A stretch of DNA of 64,000 nucleotides from Halorussus amylolyticus (GTDB lineage: Archaea; Halobacteriota; Halobacteria; Halobacteriales; Haladaptataceae): contig NZ_ML974133.1 of NCBI RefSeq assembly GCF_004143485.2, forward strand, positions 124,001 to 188,000, written 5' to 3'. The notes under the pieces were generated by a model. It saw only the letters and a list, made by a program, of their open reading frames with translations, did no database searches and was not told the origin of the DNA. A program made the translations under genes and the position numbers. How positions within the stretch are numbered: position 1 is the stretch's first letter; every line of letters begins with the position of its first letter. This document shows positions 26,762 through 35,239 of the stretch, one piece after another.

Positions 26762-28105
26762 TTAGACCGACGGAATCGGCGGCATCTCGTAGAGGGTGTT
26801 CACTCCGAGCAGGAGGGTGGCGAGCACCGCGACCAGCACGAACGTCCGGACCATCCAGAGCCACGCCGGGCCGACCGACGCGAGGCCGCCGGTCCCGTTT
26901 CGGAGTTCGTCGAGCGCGACCGGGCCGAGGACCCACCCGACGAAGAAGACGCCGAGCAGGACCGACACCGGGAGCAGGAACTTGTACGCCACCGTGTCGA
27001 ACCACCCGAGCCACGCGGTGTCTCCGGCCGGGAGCGTGCCGACGACGAACAGCGCCCCGGCGAACCCGAACGCGGTCGTCTTCCGGTCGAAGCCGTACTT
27101 GTCCACGACGTAGGACGTGACGACTTCGAGCAGGCTGATGGCCGACGACAGCGCCGCGATGAGGACGACGCCGAAGAACAGGACACCGGCCGCTCGACCC
27201 GCCATCCCGAGGTCGGCGAACGCCCCCGCGACCGCGACGAACAGCGCGCCCGGCCCGCCGCCAGCGGCGGTCTCGGAGACCCCGCCCTGCTGGGCGAACA
27301 GGAGCGGAAGCACGACGAACCCGGCGAGCAGGCCGACAAGCGTGTTCAGCACGACGATGGTCGCGCCGTCGGCCGGGAGGCTCTCGTCGCCGTCGATGTA
27401 CGACGCGTAGGTAATCATCGCGCCCATCCCGAGCGAGAGCGAGAAGAACGCTTGGCTCACCGCGAACGGAACCACGTCGCCCAGATTGGCGAACAGGTAC
27501 TCGAAGTCGGGGTTGAGGTAGTACGCGTAGGCGTCGGCCGCGCCCGGCAGGGTGGCGGCGTAGATTGCGAGCGCGAGGAGGATGACGACGATGCTCGGCA
27601 CCATGAGTTTGGTCGCCTTCTCGATGCCGTCCTCGATGCCGAACGCCACGATGGACGCGGTGAACAGCATGAACAGGCCGTGGAGCGCAATCGCGTCCGG
27701 TCCCATCGAGACCGCGGCGAAGTACTCGCCCGGACTCCCGAAGTACGCGCCGGTCGCGCTTCCGAAGATGTACCGGACGACCCACCCGCCGACCACGCTG
27801 TAGTACGACAGAATCCACATCCCGGTGAACAGACCGAGCGCACCCACGATGGTCCACTCGGGGCGTTTCAGCCGACCGAACGCCTCGATGGCGTTGAGTT
27901 TCGACCGGCGACCGATGACGAACTCGCCCAGAATCGCGGGCAGGCCGATAAGGACCGCCGCGAGCAGGTAGACGAACACGAACGCCGCGCCCCCGTTGGT
28001 CGCGGTTTTGAACGGGAACTGCCAGATGTTCCCCAGTCCCACTGCGCTTCCGACGGCCGCGAGGATGAATCCGGCCCTCGTCGCCCACGTCTCTCGTTGT
28101 GACAT
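26762..28105 (-). CDS. Sodium-dependent transporter, NSS/SNF family (2)
   Basis: 447-residue paralogue of the downstream transporter, with GSAVGLGNIWQFPFKTA in TM1 (Gln for Arg and Phe for Trp at the extracellular gate relative to the first copy). The Gly-rich stretch TAAGGGPGALFVAVAGAF is shared. GGTATTTATC read on the minus strand (near 28130-28142) fits a TATA box for a near-leaderless transcript starting at ATG 28105. The gate differences may indicate a different substrate. Confidence 0.94.
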   Translation of the reverse strand: MSQRETWATRAGFILAAVGSAVGLGNIWQFPFKTATNGGAAFVFVYLLAAVLIGLPAILGEFVIGRRSKLNAIEAFGRLKRPEWTIVGALGLFTGMWILSYYSVVGGWVVRYIFGSATGAYFGSPGEYFAAVSMGPDAIALHGLFMLFTASIVAFGIEDGIEKATKLMVPSIVVILLALAIYAATLPGAADAYAYYLNPDFEYLFANLGDVVPFAVSQAFFSLSLGMGAMITYASYIDGDESLPADGATIVVLNTLVGLLAGFVVLPLLFAQQGGVSETAAGGGPGALFVAVAGAFADLGMAGRAAGVLFFGVVLIAALSSAISLLEVVTSYVVDKYGFDRKTTAFGFAGALFVVGTLPAGDTAWLGWFDTVAYKFLLPVSVLLGVFFVGWVLGPVALDELRNGTGGLASVGPAWLWMVRTFVLVAVLATLLLGVNTLYEMPPIPSV

Positions 28106-28467
28106 GCGTGACGGTGGCTTGCGAACTGCCGCGGATAAATACCACGATTCGACCGCTGTAGTGCAATTTCGCCCGAAATATTTTGAATATGTACACTATT
28201 ACGGATTCGAATCGACGAACAGTCACTCCCGTCGGTCCGGGCGACTCGACTCGGACCCGCGCCGACCGGCATCGCGCTCACACACGGGTCGTTACGTCGC
28301 GGAAACGACCGATAAATCGGACCGACTACAGGGGTCCCGGAGTCAGCGTCGGTGACGTCCGCGTCGAGCGAAACGAGCGATTACGGTCCGTTCCACCGCG
28401 AACGCCGGGGAGTGAGTCATGTGAACGTATGTCGGTATTTATCGGCTCCGAAGTGGTGGCTCGTCGT
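28106..28467. other. 362-bp divergent intergenic region
   Basis: Contains the TATA element of the second NSS gene near 28137 and an A+T-rich stretch around 28166-28203 (AAATATTTTGAATATG). No gene is supported; small open frames here have no start context or familiar sequence. TATTTATC at 28435-28442 belongs to the promoter of the next gene. Confidence 0.55.
28435..28442 (+). promoter_or_regulatory. TATA box of the permuted binding-protein gene
   Basis: TATTTATC sits about 26 bp upstream of ATG 28468, placing the transcription start at the start codon (leaderless). This favours 28468 over the in-frame ATG at 28429, which would overlap the TATA box. Confidence 0.55.
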
Positions 28468-29763
28468 ATGGCGGGAACTGTCAACAGACGCGAAGCACTG
28501 CGACGAATCGGCGCGCTCGGGGCTCTCGGAGGTCTCACCGGATGGGTCGAACGCGATACCGGAGCGCGCGGTGCGACACAGCAAGGTCCGGACCTGCTCA
28601 ACATCATCGGGTATCCGGAGAGCGGAATTCAAATCTTCCGGGACTACTACGGCAACTTCCAGCCGACCCACGACATCATCGTCCCGGACGGGCTTCAGGA
28701 CTCCTCGCTCCCCGGCGAGGTAGGCGACCCCTTGCAGGAGGTCCGGGGCACCGCGCCGGGGTCCGAGGGACCCAACGAGGACGCGTTCAATCAACTGTTC
28801 GAGGACCAGTACGACCAGACGCCGGGGGTGTTCAATTCCCACACCTACGACGCGGTGGCGGTCTGCATCCTCGCGAACGTCGCGGCCGGCGAGAACGACG
28901 GCGAGGCCATCCGCGGTCAGATGCGTCGGGTCGCCAATCCGGAGGGCGAGGAGTACGGGCCGGGCGAATTCGTCGAGGCCGCCGAAGCGGTCGCCAACAG
29001 CGAGGAAATCAACTATCAGGGCGCGTCGAGCAGCGTGAACTTCGACGACGTGGGCGACCCTGCAGACACGGCGTACGACGTTTGGCAGTTCTCCGACGGC
29101 AACGTCGAGGTCATCGATACAATCGAGTTCGAGGGCGAGGGACCCGGCGGGGAGATGGCCGACGAGAGTCCCGGCGGTCTCGGCCGCGAGGTCAGAGTCG
29201 CGATACTCCTGCCCCGGACGGGCGACCTCGGTTCGGTGGGGACGCCGATGATTCAGGCCGGACAGCTTCCGGCCCAACAGATTAACGACTCCGACCTCGA
29301 CCTGAGCGTGGACTTGACCGTCGAGGACACGCAGACCGACCGCGAAGCCACGCTGAGTTCGGGCGAAGCGCTCGTGAACGCGGGCTACCCGGCTATCGTC
29401 GGCGCGGCGTCCTCCGGGAACTCGGTTCCGCTCGTGGACGTGACCTCGTCGGCTGGCGTCGTCCAGTGTTCGCCAGCGAGCACCGCACTCAGCCTCTCGG
29501 AAATCGAGGACGACGACTACTTCTTCCGGACCGCGCCGAGCGACCTGCTGCAGGGGCAGGTGATGGCACAGGTCGCCGCCGAGCGCCTCGGCGCGCAGAC
29601 CGCCTCGACGCTCTACGTCAACAACGACTACGGCCAACAGCTTTCGAATCAGTTCGTCGAGTCGTTCCAGAGCGACCAGGGCGGCGAGGTGTTGCGGGAG
29701 GTGTCGTTCGAAATCGGTCAGGGGTCGTACACTGCGCAGCTCGAATCCGCGCTGGCTCCGTGA
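28468..29763 (+). CDS. Circularly permuted LivJ-type substrate-binding protein
   Basis: 431 residues. A twin-arginine signal (NRREALRRIGALGALGGLTG) lacks the usual lipobox Cys. Next comes what is normally the C-terminal half of a branched-chain amino-acid binding protein (PDLLNIIGYPESGIQIFRD, GVFNSHTYDAVAV, INYQGASSSVNFDDVGD). A Gly/Glu/Asp-rich linker (~residues 224-243) then leads into the normal N-terminal half (VRVAILLPRTGDLGSVGTP, DTQTDREATLSSGEALVNAG, AAERLGAQTASTLYVNNDYG). The protein stops at SYTAQLESALAP, exactly where PDLLNIIGYPESG should follow. Both halves are complete and in one frame with no stops. It is convergent with livGMH at 31094-34370. It may bind amino acids in permuted form or be a rearrangement relic still kept open. 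Confidence 0.85.
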   Translation: MAGTVNRREALRRIGALGALGGLTGWVERDTGARGATQQGPDLLNIIGYPESGIQIFRDYYGNFQPTHDIIVPDGLQDSSLPGEVGDPLQEVRGTAPGSEGPNEDAFNQLFEDQYDQTPGVFNSHTYDAVAVCILANVAAGENDGEAIRGQMRRVANPEGEEYGPGEFVEAAEAVANSEEINYQGASSSVNFDDVGDPADTAYDVWQFSDGNVEVIDTIEFEGEGPGGEMADESPGGLGREVRVAILLPRTGDLGSVGTPMIQAGQLPAQQINDSDLDLSVDLTVEDTQTDREATLSSGEALVNAGYPAIVGAASSGNSVPLVDVTSSAGVVQCSPASTALSLSEIEDDDYFFRTAPSDLLQGQVMAQVAAERLGAQTASTLYVNNDYGQQLSNQFVESFQSDQGGEVLREVSFEIGQGSYTAQLESALAP

Positions 29764-29939
29764 GGCCGACCTGACCGGCCTCGTCGAAACTCTCGTGGCG
29801 GTCCACTTTCGGGCAGAAGCACCCGAATACAGACCGACCACCAACGGATTCGGACCGGATATGCATCGGACGAAGCAGCGACGCGGAACGGTGTCTTACG
29901 GTGAACAAGTGCTTTGGGTTTCGACCCCGACGACTCTGT

Positions 29940-30449
29940 ATGGGACGCGACCTCGATGACGTGGACCGAAGCATCCTCTATCTGCTTCAGACAGACGCCC
30001 GAAACACGACCGCCCAAGAGATTGCCGACCAGGTCGGGGTCTCGGCCAGTACCGTCCGCAACCGTATCGACACTCTCGAAACCGACGGGATAATCCAAGG
30101 GTACCATCCGGAAATCGACTACGAAGCGGCCAACCTCCCCTTGCAAGTGTCCTTCGTCGTGACTGTGCCGCCGACCGAACTGACCGACTACTCCGAGCAG
30201 GTCCGGGGGATTCAAGGCGTGATTGACGTTCGAGAGATGCTCACCGGTCGTCGGAACATCCACGTCGATGTGGTCGGGACGAGTACGCGCGATATCACAA
30301 GAATCACTGACGCTATCCACGACATCGGCGCTGAAATCGAGAGTTCGGAGATGATGCGTCGGCGGCACGTCCAGCCGTTCAACCACTTCTTCCTGCAAGG
30401 AACGGATGATATGAGCGCGCGCGGCGACGATTCTGAAGGCGAACGATGA
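29940..30449 (+). CDS. Lrp/AsnC-family transcription regulator
   Basis: 169 residues. The N-terminal winged HTH reads LDDVDRSILYLLQTDARNTT and IADQVGVSASTVRNRI, then a RAM-like ligand-binding domain (VSFVVTVPPTELTDYSEQV, VREMLTGRRNIHVDVVG). The C-terminal tail is longer than average and polar. It lies between the binding-protein gene and livGMH, so amino-acid-responsive control of that locus is likely, but this is inferred from position. Confidence 0.9.
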   Translation: MGRDLDDVDRSILYLLQTDARNTTAQEIADQVGVSASTVRNRIDTLETDGIIQGYHPEIDYEAANLPLQVSFVVTVPPTELTDYSEQVRGIQGVIDVREMLTGRRNIHVDVVGTSTRDITRITDAIHDIGAEIESSEMMRRRHVQPFNHFFLQGTDDMSARGDDSEGER

Positions 30450-30478
30450 CCGACGGGGTGAGCGCCAACTGATTGCGA

Positions 30479-30565
30479 GATTCCGCAGAATACGACGGCT
30501 ATATTCGGAATCACTCATTTCACAATCTGAAATGCACAGGTCCCACACCAGTTTTCTGCGGAATC
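30479..30565. repeat. 87-bp A+T-richer segment bounded by 12-bp inverted repeats
   Basis: GATTCCGCAGAA (30479-30490) and TTCTGCGGAATC (30554-30565) are exact reverse complements. An inner CATTTCA/TGAAATG hairpin lies between them. GCGCCAACT occurs on both sides (30462-30470 and 30610-30618). It could be a tiny MITE-like insertion or a terminator/operator between the Lrp and wHTH genes. Confidence 0.55.
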
Positions 30566-30685
30566 CATAATATACCCATTTGTGTTCACAATACCGTTAT
30601 CCGTGCTTTGCGCCAACTACTACGAGAGGACGTGACCGCCGAAGGTATCGGCTGTCCTTCAGGGGCACATCTTCGGAGACACAGT

Positions 30686-30979
30686 ATGAACGACAAATCC
30701 TTCGATGCGCTACGGAACGAACACCGCCGAGAGCTGTTGCTCGCGCTCCTCGAACACAATCCCCAGACGGTCACCAAACCAATCCCTGCGGGTGGGGAGG
30801 TAGCGCCTGCGGATGCCGACCGGCAGTTCCAGACCGCGATGTACCATCAACACCTCCCCAAACTCGAAGAGTACGGCTTCATTGGGTGGGATAGGGACTC
30901 GCACGAAATCGTCAAGGGGCCACAATTCGACGACATTCGCCCCTTGCTTGGGTGCATACACGACCACACGGAGCGCTGA
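30686..30979 (+). CDS. Small winged-helix-like protein (haloarchaeal ArsR-like/DUF7344 type)
   Basis: 97 residues: FDALRNEHRRELLLALLEHN, a disordered Pro/Gly/Ala segment, then YHQHLPKLEEYGFIGWDRDSHEIVKGPQFDDIRPLL. This is the layout of the small haloarchaeal DUF7344-type winged-helix proteins, in which an HTH is followed by a beta wing. It is probably a DNA-binding regulator. The start is the ATG at 30686; no other frame competes. Neighbours are the Lrp regulator upstream and convergent livG downstream. Confidence 0.75.
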   Translation: MNDKSFDALRNEHRRELLLALLEHNPQTVTKPIPAGGEVAPADADRQFQTAMYHQHLPKLEEYGFIGWDRDSHEIVKGPQFDDIRPLLGCIHDHTER

Positions 30980-31093
30980 GTGCCGACAGGAGTCGAACGT
31001 CTGATTCGACCGAACAGTCGCAGTTGTACACGCCCGAACGCACGTCCGAGTCCGTCGAAACCCTATTCTGTGCCAGCACAGAGCCGCCCGACT

Positions 31094-31927
31094 CTATATC
31101 TCGCTCCCGAGATACGCTTCGATGACCTCCTCGTCGGCCTTGATGTCGGCGGGGGTTCCCTCCGTGAGCACCCGACCCTGATACATCACGATGATGTGTT
31201 CGCAGTGGTTCATGATGAGGTCCATGTCGTGTTCGACGACGAGGAACGTCCGCCCCTCGTCGTTGAGTTCCTCGACGCGTTCGAGAAGCTTCTTCTGGAG
31301 CGTGGGGTTGACCCCCGCGAACGGTTCGTCGAGCATGAGCATCGTCGGGTCGAGCATCAGTGCCCGCGACAGTTCGAGGAGCTTTCGCTGGCCGCCCGAG
31401 AGATTGCTGGCCTTCTCCTCGGCGAGATGCGCTATCTCGAAGAATTCGAGAACCTCCCAGACGCGGTCCCGGAGCGCGCGCTCTTCGTCCACCACCCGGC
31501 GTCTGAATCCGGGGAGCACCGACCGCCAGAGCGCCTCGCCGCCCTGGGCTTTCGCCGGGAGCATCAGATTCTCGAACACGGTCAGATTCGGCAGTTCGCG
31601 CACGATTTGAAACGTCCGGACGAGACCTCGGTTGGCGACTTGGTACGGTCGTAGACCGGTGATGTCCTCGCCCTGAAACCGCACGGTGCCCGCGTCGGGG
31701 TCCTCGATACCCGTGACGAGGTTGAACACTGTCGATTTGCCCGCGCCGTTCGGACCGATGAGTCCGGTCATCGAACCTCGCTCGACGCCGAACGTCGCGC
31801 CATCGACCGCGGTGATTCCGCCGAAGTTCTTGTGGAGGTCCTCGACCCGGAGTACCGCCTCGACGCCCTCCCCGGTTCGTTCCGATTCGGCGCTCGACTC
31901 GTCCTCGTGGGCGAGCGTCTCGCTCAT
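31094..31927 (-). CDS. livG: Branched-chain amino-acid ABC transporter ATPase LivG
   Basis: 277 residues. Walker A GPNGAGKST, signature LSGGQRKLLELSRAL, Walker B LMLDEPFAGV; the LivG-type stretch YQVANRGLVRTFQIVRELPN is present. The start is placed at MSETLAHEDESS (ATG overlapping the livM stop by 4 bp); the longer open frame is a shadow of livM. It is the last gene of livHMG; a LivF ATPase is not found in this window. Confidence 0.93.
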   Translation of the reverse strand: MSETLAHEDESSAESERTGEGVEAVLRVEDLHKNFGGITAVDGATFGVERGSMTGLIGPNGAGKSTVFNLVTGIEDPDAGTVRFQGEDITGLRPYQVANRGLVRTFQIVRELPNLTVFENLMLPAKAQGGEALWRSVLPGFRRRVVDEERALRDRVWEVLEFFEIAHLAEEKASNLSGGQRKLLELSRALMLDPTMLMLDEPFAGVNPTLQKKLLERVEELNDEGRTFLVVEHDMDLIMNHCEHIIVMYQGRVLTEGTPADIKADEEVIEAYLGSEI

Positions 31928-33246
31928 CGGTCGCTCGCCTCCTCGGTCTCCTCGCGGGCGAGCGCCTCTGCTGTCTCGTCGGAGCGCCTCCTGAGCGGGA
32001 CGGCGGCCGCGGTCTCGGTCCGATGGCCGAGCAGTCCCTCGGGTCGGTTCTGCATCAGCCAGACGAGGACCACACCCATGAAGACGAACTGGAGCGTCAG
32101 CATGTTGTTGAACAGGTACGCGACGATGGGCTGGAAGTTGAGTGCGAACATCGGTCCGACCGCGTCGGCGAACGTGCCGGGCGGCTGGCCGACCGAAATC
32201 TGGCTTCCGATGACTCGCCGAAGGTACTGGGGACCCTCGAACAGTCCGGCGGTGAAGATGCCCGCACCGAGGATGCTCCCGGTGTTCGACCCCGCGCCGC
32301 CGATGATGAGCGCAATCCAGATGTAGAACGTGACGTGCGGGCGGAATGCGCTCGGCGTGATGCCCGCGCGGCGGAACTGCCAGAGGATGCCCGCCAACCC
32401 CATCAGCGCACACCCGAGCATGAAGGACTTGATTTTGAACGCGCTCGTGTTCTTCCCGAGCGCGTTGGTCGCCTCCTCGTCCTCGCGAATCGCCTTGAGG
32501 ACCCGTCCGAACGGCGACTCGCCGGTCCGCTTCAACAGGAGGTAGTAGGCGGCGAGCACGACCACGAGGACCGCGGTGTAGAGGACCGCTTGGGCCTGTG
32601 ACGGGCTGAACTCGATGAACCGATTCACGAACGCCGTCGCCCCCTCGAAAATCGGGAGTTCGTAGAGTCCCACCATCGGGTCGCGGAAATTGAACAGCAG
32701 TCCCCGGCCGCCCCCGGTTCCGGTCGTGTAGCCGAAGATGGTGAACTCCTGAAACGGGGCCGCGGTGTAGAGCAGGCGAACGATTTCGGCGAACGCGATG
32801 GTGACGATGGCGAAGTAGTCCGCCCGGAGTCGGAGCGCCGGGAGCGCGACCACGAAGCCAGCGAGCGCCGCGGCGACGACACCGCCGAGGATGGCTATCG
32901 GTATCGGGAGTCCGAGACCCGCGTACTGGGCACCGCCGGTCGGAACCGCGGGCTTTGCCAGCATCGCCATCGTGTACAGTCCAACCGCCATGAACCCGGC
33001 GACGCCGATGTTGAACAGGCCGGTGTACCCCCAGTGGAGATTGAGCGCGAGCGCGACCATCGAGTAGATGGCGACGAGAAAGGTGAGTCGGCGAAGCGTG
33101 TTCACCATCCCACCGGGCGAATAGCCGAGAATCACGCCGACGAGGATGTAGGTGACGTAGATAGCGAGCATGAGCCCCGCGATTTTCGCCGCATCGGCCG
33201 CCAGAAGGTCGCTCGCGAGCGTTCGGAGGTCGGGGCGCTCGGTCAT
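31924..33246 (-). CDS. livM: Branched-chain amino-acid ABC transporter permease LivM
   Basis: 440-residue permease with ~9-10 helices. The family motif region is LRLRADYFAIVTIAFAEIVR, and the cytoplasmic coupling loop GRVLKAIREDEEATNALG contacts the ATPases. It overlaps livH and livG by 4 bp each. A hydrophilic acidic C-terminal tail of ~35 residues extends beyond the core. Confidence 0.93.
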   Translation of the reverse strand: MTERPDLRTLASDLLAADAAKIAGLMLAIYVTYILVGVILGYSPGGMVNTLRRLTFLVAIYSMVALALNLHWGYTGLFNIGVAGFMAVGLYTMAMLAKPAVPTGGAQYAGLGLPIPIAILGGVVAAALAGFVVALPALRLRADYFAIVTIAFAEIVRLLYTAAPFQEFTIFGYTTGTGGGRGLLFNFRDPMVGLYELPIFEGATAFVNRFIEFSPSQAQAVLYTAVLVVVLAAYYLLLKRTGESPFGRVLKAIREDEEATNALGKNTSAFKIKSFMLGCALMGLAGILWQFRRAGITPSAFRPHVTFYIWIALIIGGAGSNTGSILGAGIFTAGLFEGPQYLRRVIGSQISVGQPPGTFADAVGPMFALNFQPIVAYLFNNMLTLQFVFMGVVLVWLMQNRPEGLLGHRTETAAAVPLRRRSDETAEALAREETEEASDR

Positions 33247-34370
33247 GCTGTCGTCCTCCCGGCGAACAGCCCCTGCGGTTTGAGCAGCAAGACGAGAATC
33301 ATGATGCCGAACGCGGCCACGAGGTCGAAGTCACCCGTCGGAAGCCAGACCAGCGAGAGTCGCATCGCGATGCCGATGACCAGACCACCGAAGATAGCGC
33401 CGTACACCGACCCGATGCCGCCGAGGATGACCGCCGCGAAGATGAGCAGGAGGAGGAGCCACCCGAACTGGAAGTCGATGGTGCCCGTCCAGAGCACCAT
33501 CAGGTAGCCCGCCATTCCGGATAGCCCGCCGCCGATAATCCACGTCCACCGGATGACCCGCTCGGTCGGGATGCCCGTGATGAGCGCGAGGTCGCGGTTG
33601 TCCGACATCGCGCGCATCGCCTTCCCGAGTTTCGTCCGCTGCAAGAGCAGGTGGACCCCGACCATCAGCGCCACGGTGGCGACGAGCAACGTCGCGTCGT
33701 GGGCGTCCACCAACAGCGACCCGTCCACGAGTGGTATCGCGGTTCCGGGCTGTCGGAGCGTCGTCCCGCGGGTCCGCGCGGAGTAGACGAGGACGACGAG
33801 GTATCGGAGCGCGAACGCGACCCCGATACTGGCGATTAACAACGGGATGCCCCCGGCGTCGCGCATCGGGCGGTACACGATTCGGTCGAGCAGTAGCACC
33901 AAGAGAATCGTCGCGAGTCCGGCCGCGACCAAACCGACGAGAACCGCGAACGGCGTGCTCGTGATGCCGATTTCGAGCAGGCCGCCGGTCACGTTTCCCT
34001 GCGGAGCGACGAGCAGGAGGTGGCCGAAGTTCGCGGACCCCCAGCCAGCGATGACGTAGGTGATTCCCCACCCCATGAACGCGCCCGAGGTGATGTAATC
34101 CCCGTGAGCGAAGTTGGCGAACTGGAGGATACCGTAGGTCAGCGACAGACCGATGCCCGCCAGTCCGATGATTAGGCCGTACATCAGCCCGTCCCAGACG
34201 AATCGCCCGATGCGCGAGACGCTGTACCGTCCGGTCGCCATCCCGCTCACCAAGTCGAACAGGAGGAGCAGACCGGCGAGTCCGACTAGCACTTCGAACG
34301 GTCGCTCCTCGACGACGGTCCGACCCCGCGAATACGATTCCCCGATGGCCGCCATAAGCGGACCCCCCAT
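33243..34370 (-). CDS. livH: Branched-chain amino-acid ABC transporter permease LivH
   Basis: 375-residue permease. Signatures: LTYGILQFANFAHGDYI, and the coupling loop TKLGKAMRAMSDNRDLALITGI. An upstream start at 34418 is possible but would add non-homologous residues; ATG 34370 (MGGPLMAAIGESY) or 34355 is more likely. It is first of the livHMG operon, transcribed away from the SDR gene. Confidence 0.9.
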   Translation of the reverse strand: MGGPLMAAIGESYSRGRTVVEERPFEVLVGLAGLLLLFDLVSGMATGRYSVSRIGRFVWDGLMYGLIIGLAGIGLSLTYGILQFANFAHGDYITSGAFMGWGITYVIAGWGSANFGHLLLVAPQGNVTGGLLEIGITSTPFAVLVGLVAAGLATILLVLLLDRIVYRPMRDAGGIPLLIASIGVAFALRYLVVLVYSARTRGTTLRQPGTAIPLVDGSLLVDAHDATLLVATVALMVGVHLLLQRTKLGKAMRAMSDNRDLALITGIPTERVIRWTWIIGGGLSGMAGYLMVLWTGTIDFQFGWLLLLLIFAAVILGGIGSVYGAIFGGLVIGIAMRLSLVWLPTGDFDLVAAFGIMILVLLLKPQGLFAGRTTA

Positions 34371-34451
34371 ACCTATGCTAATTGTGTACAAACACCAATA
34401 CCTATCGGATACAGTCATCTCCGGGAGAGGAACGCACCGGACGAGAATCGT

Positions 34452-35162
34452 TCACGCCTCGCCGTACACCGGGACTGCAGCGCCGCTCGTCACTCCGGCG
34501 GCATCCGAGCAGAGGAACAGAATCACGGCCGCGATTTCGCTCGGTTCGACCCACTTGTCGTGGTCGGAGTCCGGCATCATCTCGCGGTTCGCGGGCGTGT
34601 CGATGACGCTCGGCATCACCGCGTTCGCCCGGACCTCCCCGGAGTTCTCCTCGGCGAGCGTCTCGGTCAGCAGGCGGACTCCGGCCTTCGACGCGCGGTA
34701 GGGGCCGTCGCCCTCGCCGCCTTCGAGCGACGACCGGGCCGATACGGAGACGATTGCTCCCGACTCCTCGCGGAGGTGGGGCAGGGCGTGCTTGCTCGCC
34801 AGAAACATCGTCTTGAGGTTCACGTCGAACAGGAAGTCGAAGGTGTCCACCTCAGTCTTCTCGATTGGAGTTCCGCCCTTCCACGTCCCCGCGACGTTGG
34901 CGAGGTAGTCGAGACGCCCGTGGTCGGAGACGATTTCGGAGACGACGCGCTCGACATCGGCCTCGTCGGTGAAGTCGCCCTGATAGAAGTGAATCCCCTC
35001 GTCGGCGTCGAGCAGGGCGTCATCGTCGTCGGGTTCGACCACGTCGGCGGCCGCGACGGTCGCGCCCGCGTCGGCGAATGCCTCGCAGACCGCGCTTCCG
35101 AGCGCGCCGCTCGCGCCCGTGACGAGTGCGACCGAATCGGTGAAGTCGAAGGTGACGTTCAT
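34452..35162 (-). CDS. Short-chain dehydrogenase/reductase
   Basis: 236-residue classical SDR. Cofactor motif TGASGALG at residues 15-22, NVAG for fold stability, active site Ser in IVSVSARSS and YRASK (Tyr and Lys). Acidic residues after the second strand (ADVVEPDD) favour NAD(H). Substrate unknown. It is followed on the opposite side by an MDR oxidoreductase and a P450 in the same direction. Confidence 0.93.
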   Translation of the reverse strand: MNVTFDFTDSVALVTGASGALGSAVCEAFADAGATVAAADVVEPDDDDALLDADEGIHFYQGDFTDEADVERVVSEIVSDHGRLDYLANVAGTWKGGTPIEKTEVDTFDFLFDVNLKTMFLASKHALPHLREESGAIVSVSARSSLEGGEGDGPYRASKAGVRLLTETLAEENSGEVRANAVMPSVIDTPANREMMPDSDHDKWVEPSEIAAVILFLCSDAAGVTSGAAVPVYGEA

Positions 35163-35239
35163 ATCTCACGCACGCGCGATTCGACCATAAAATTCGGGGG
35201 CGTATCGCGCCCGACCGTCCGGACGATGCCGCTGGCGTC

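Noticed and set aside
28468-29763. Two adjacent fragments of separate binding-protein genes
   Set aside because: The halves are in one frame with a continuous linker and no stop or start between them; a single permuted protein fits better.
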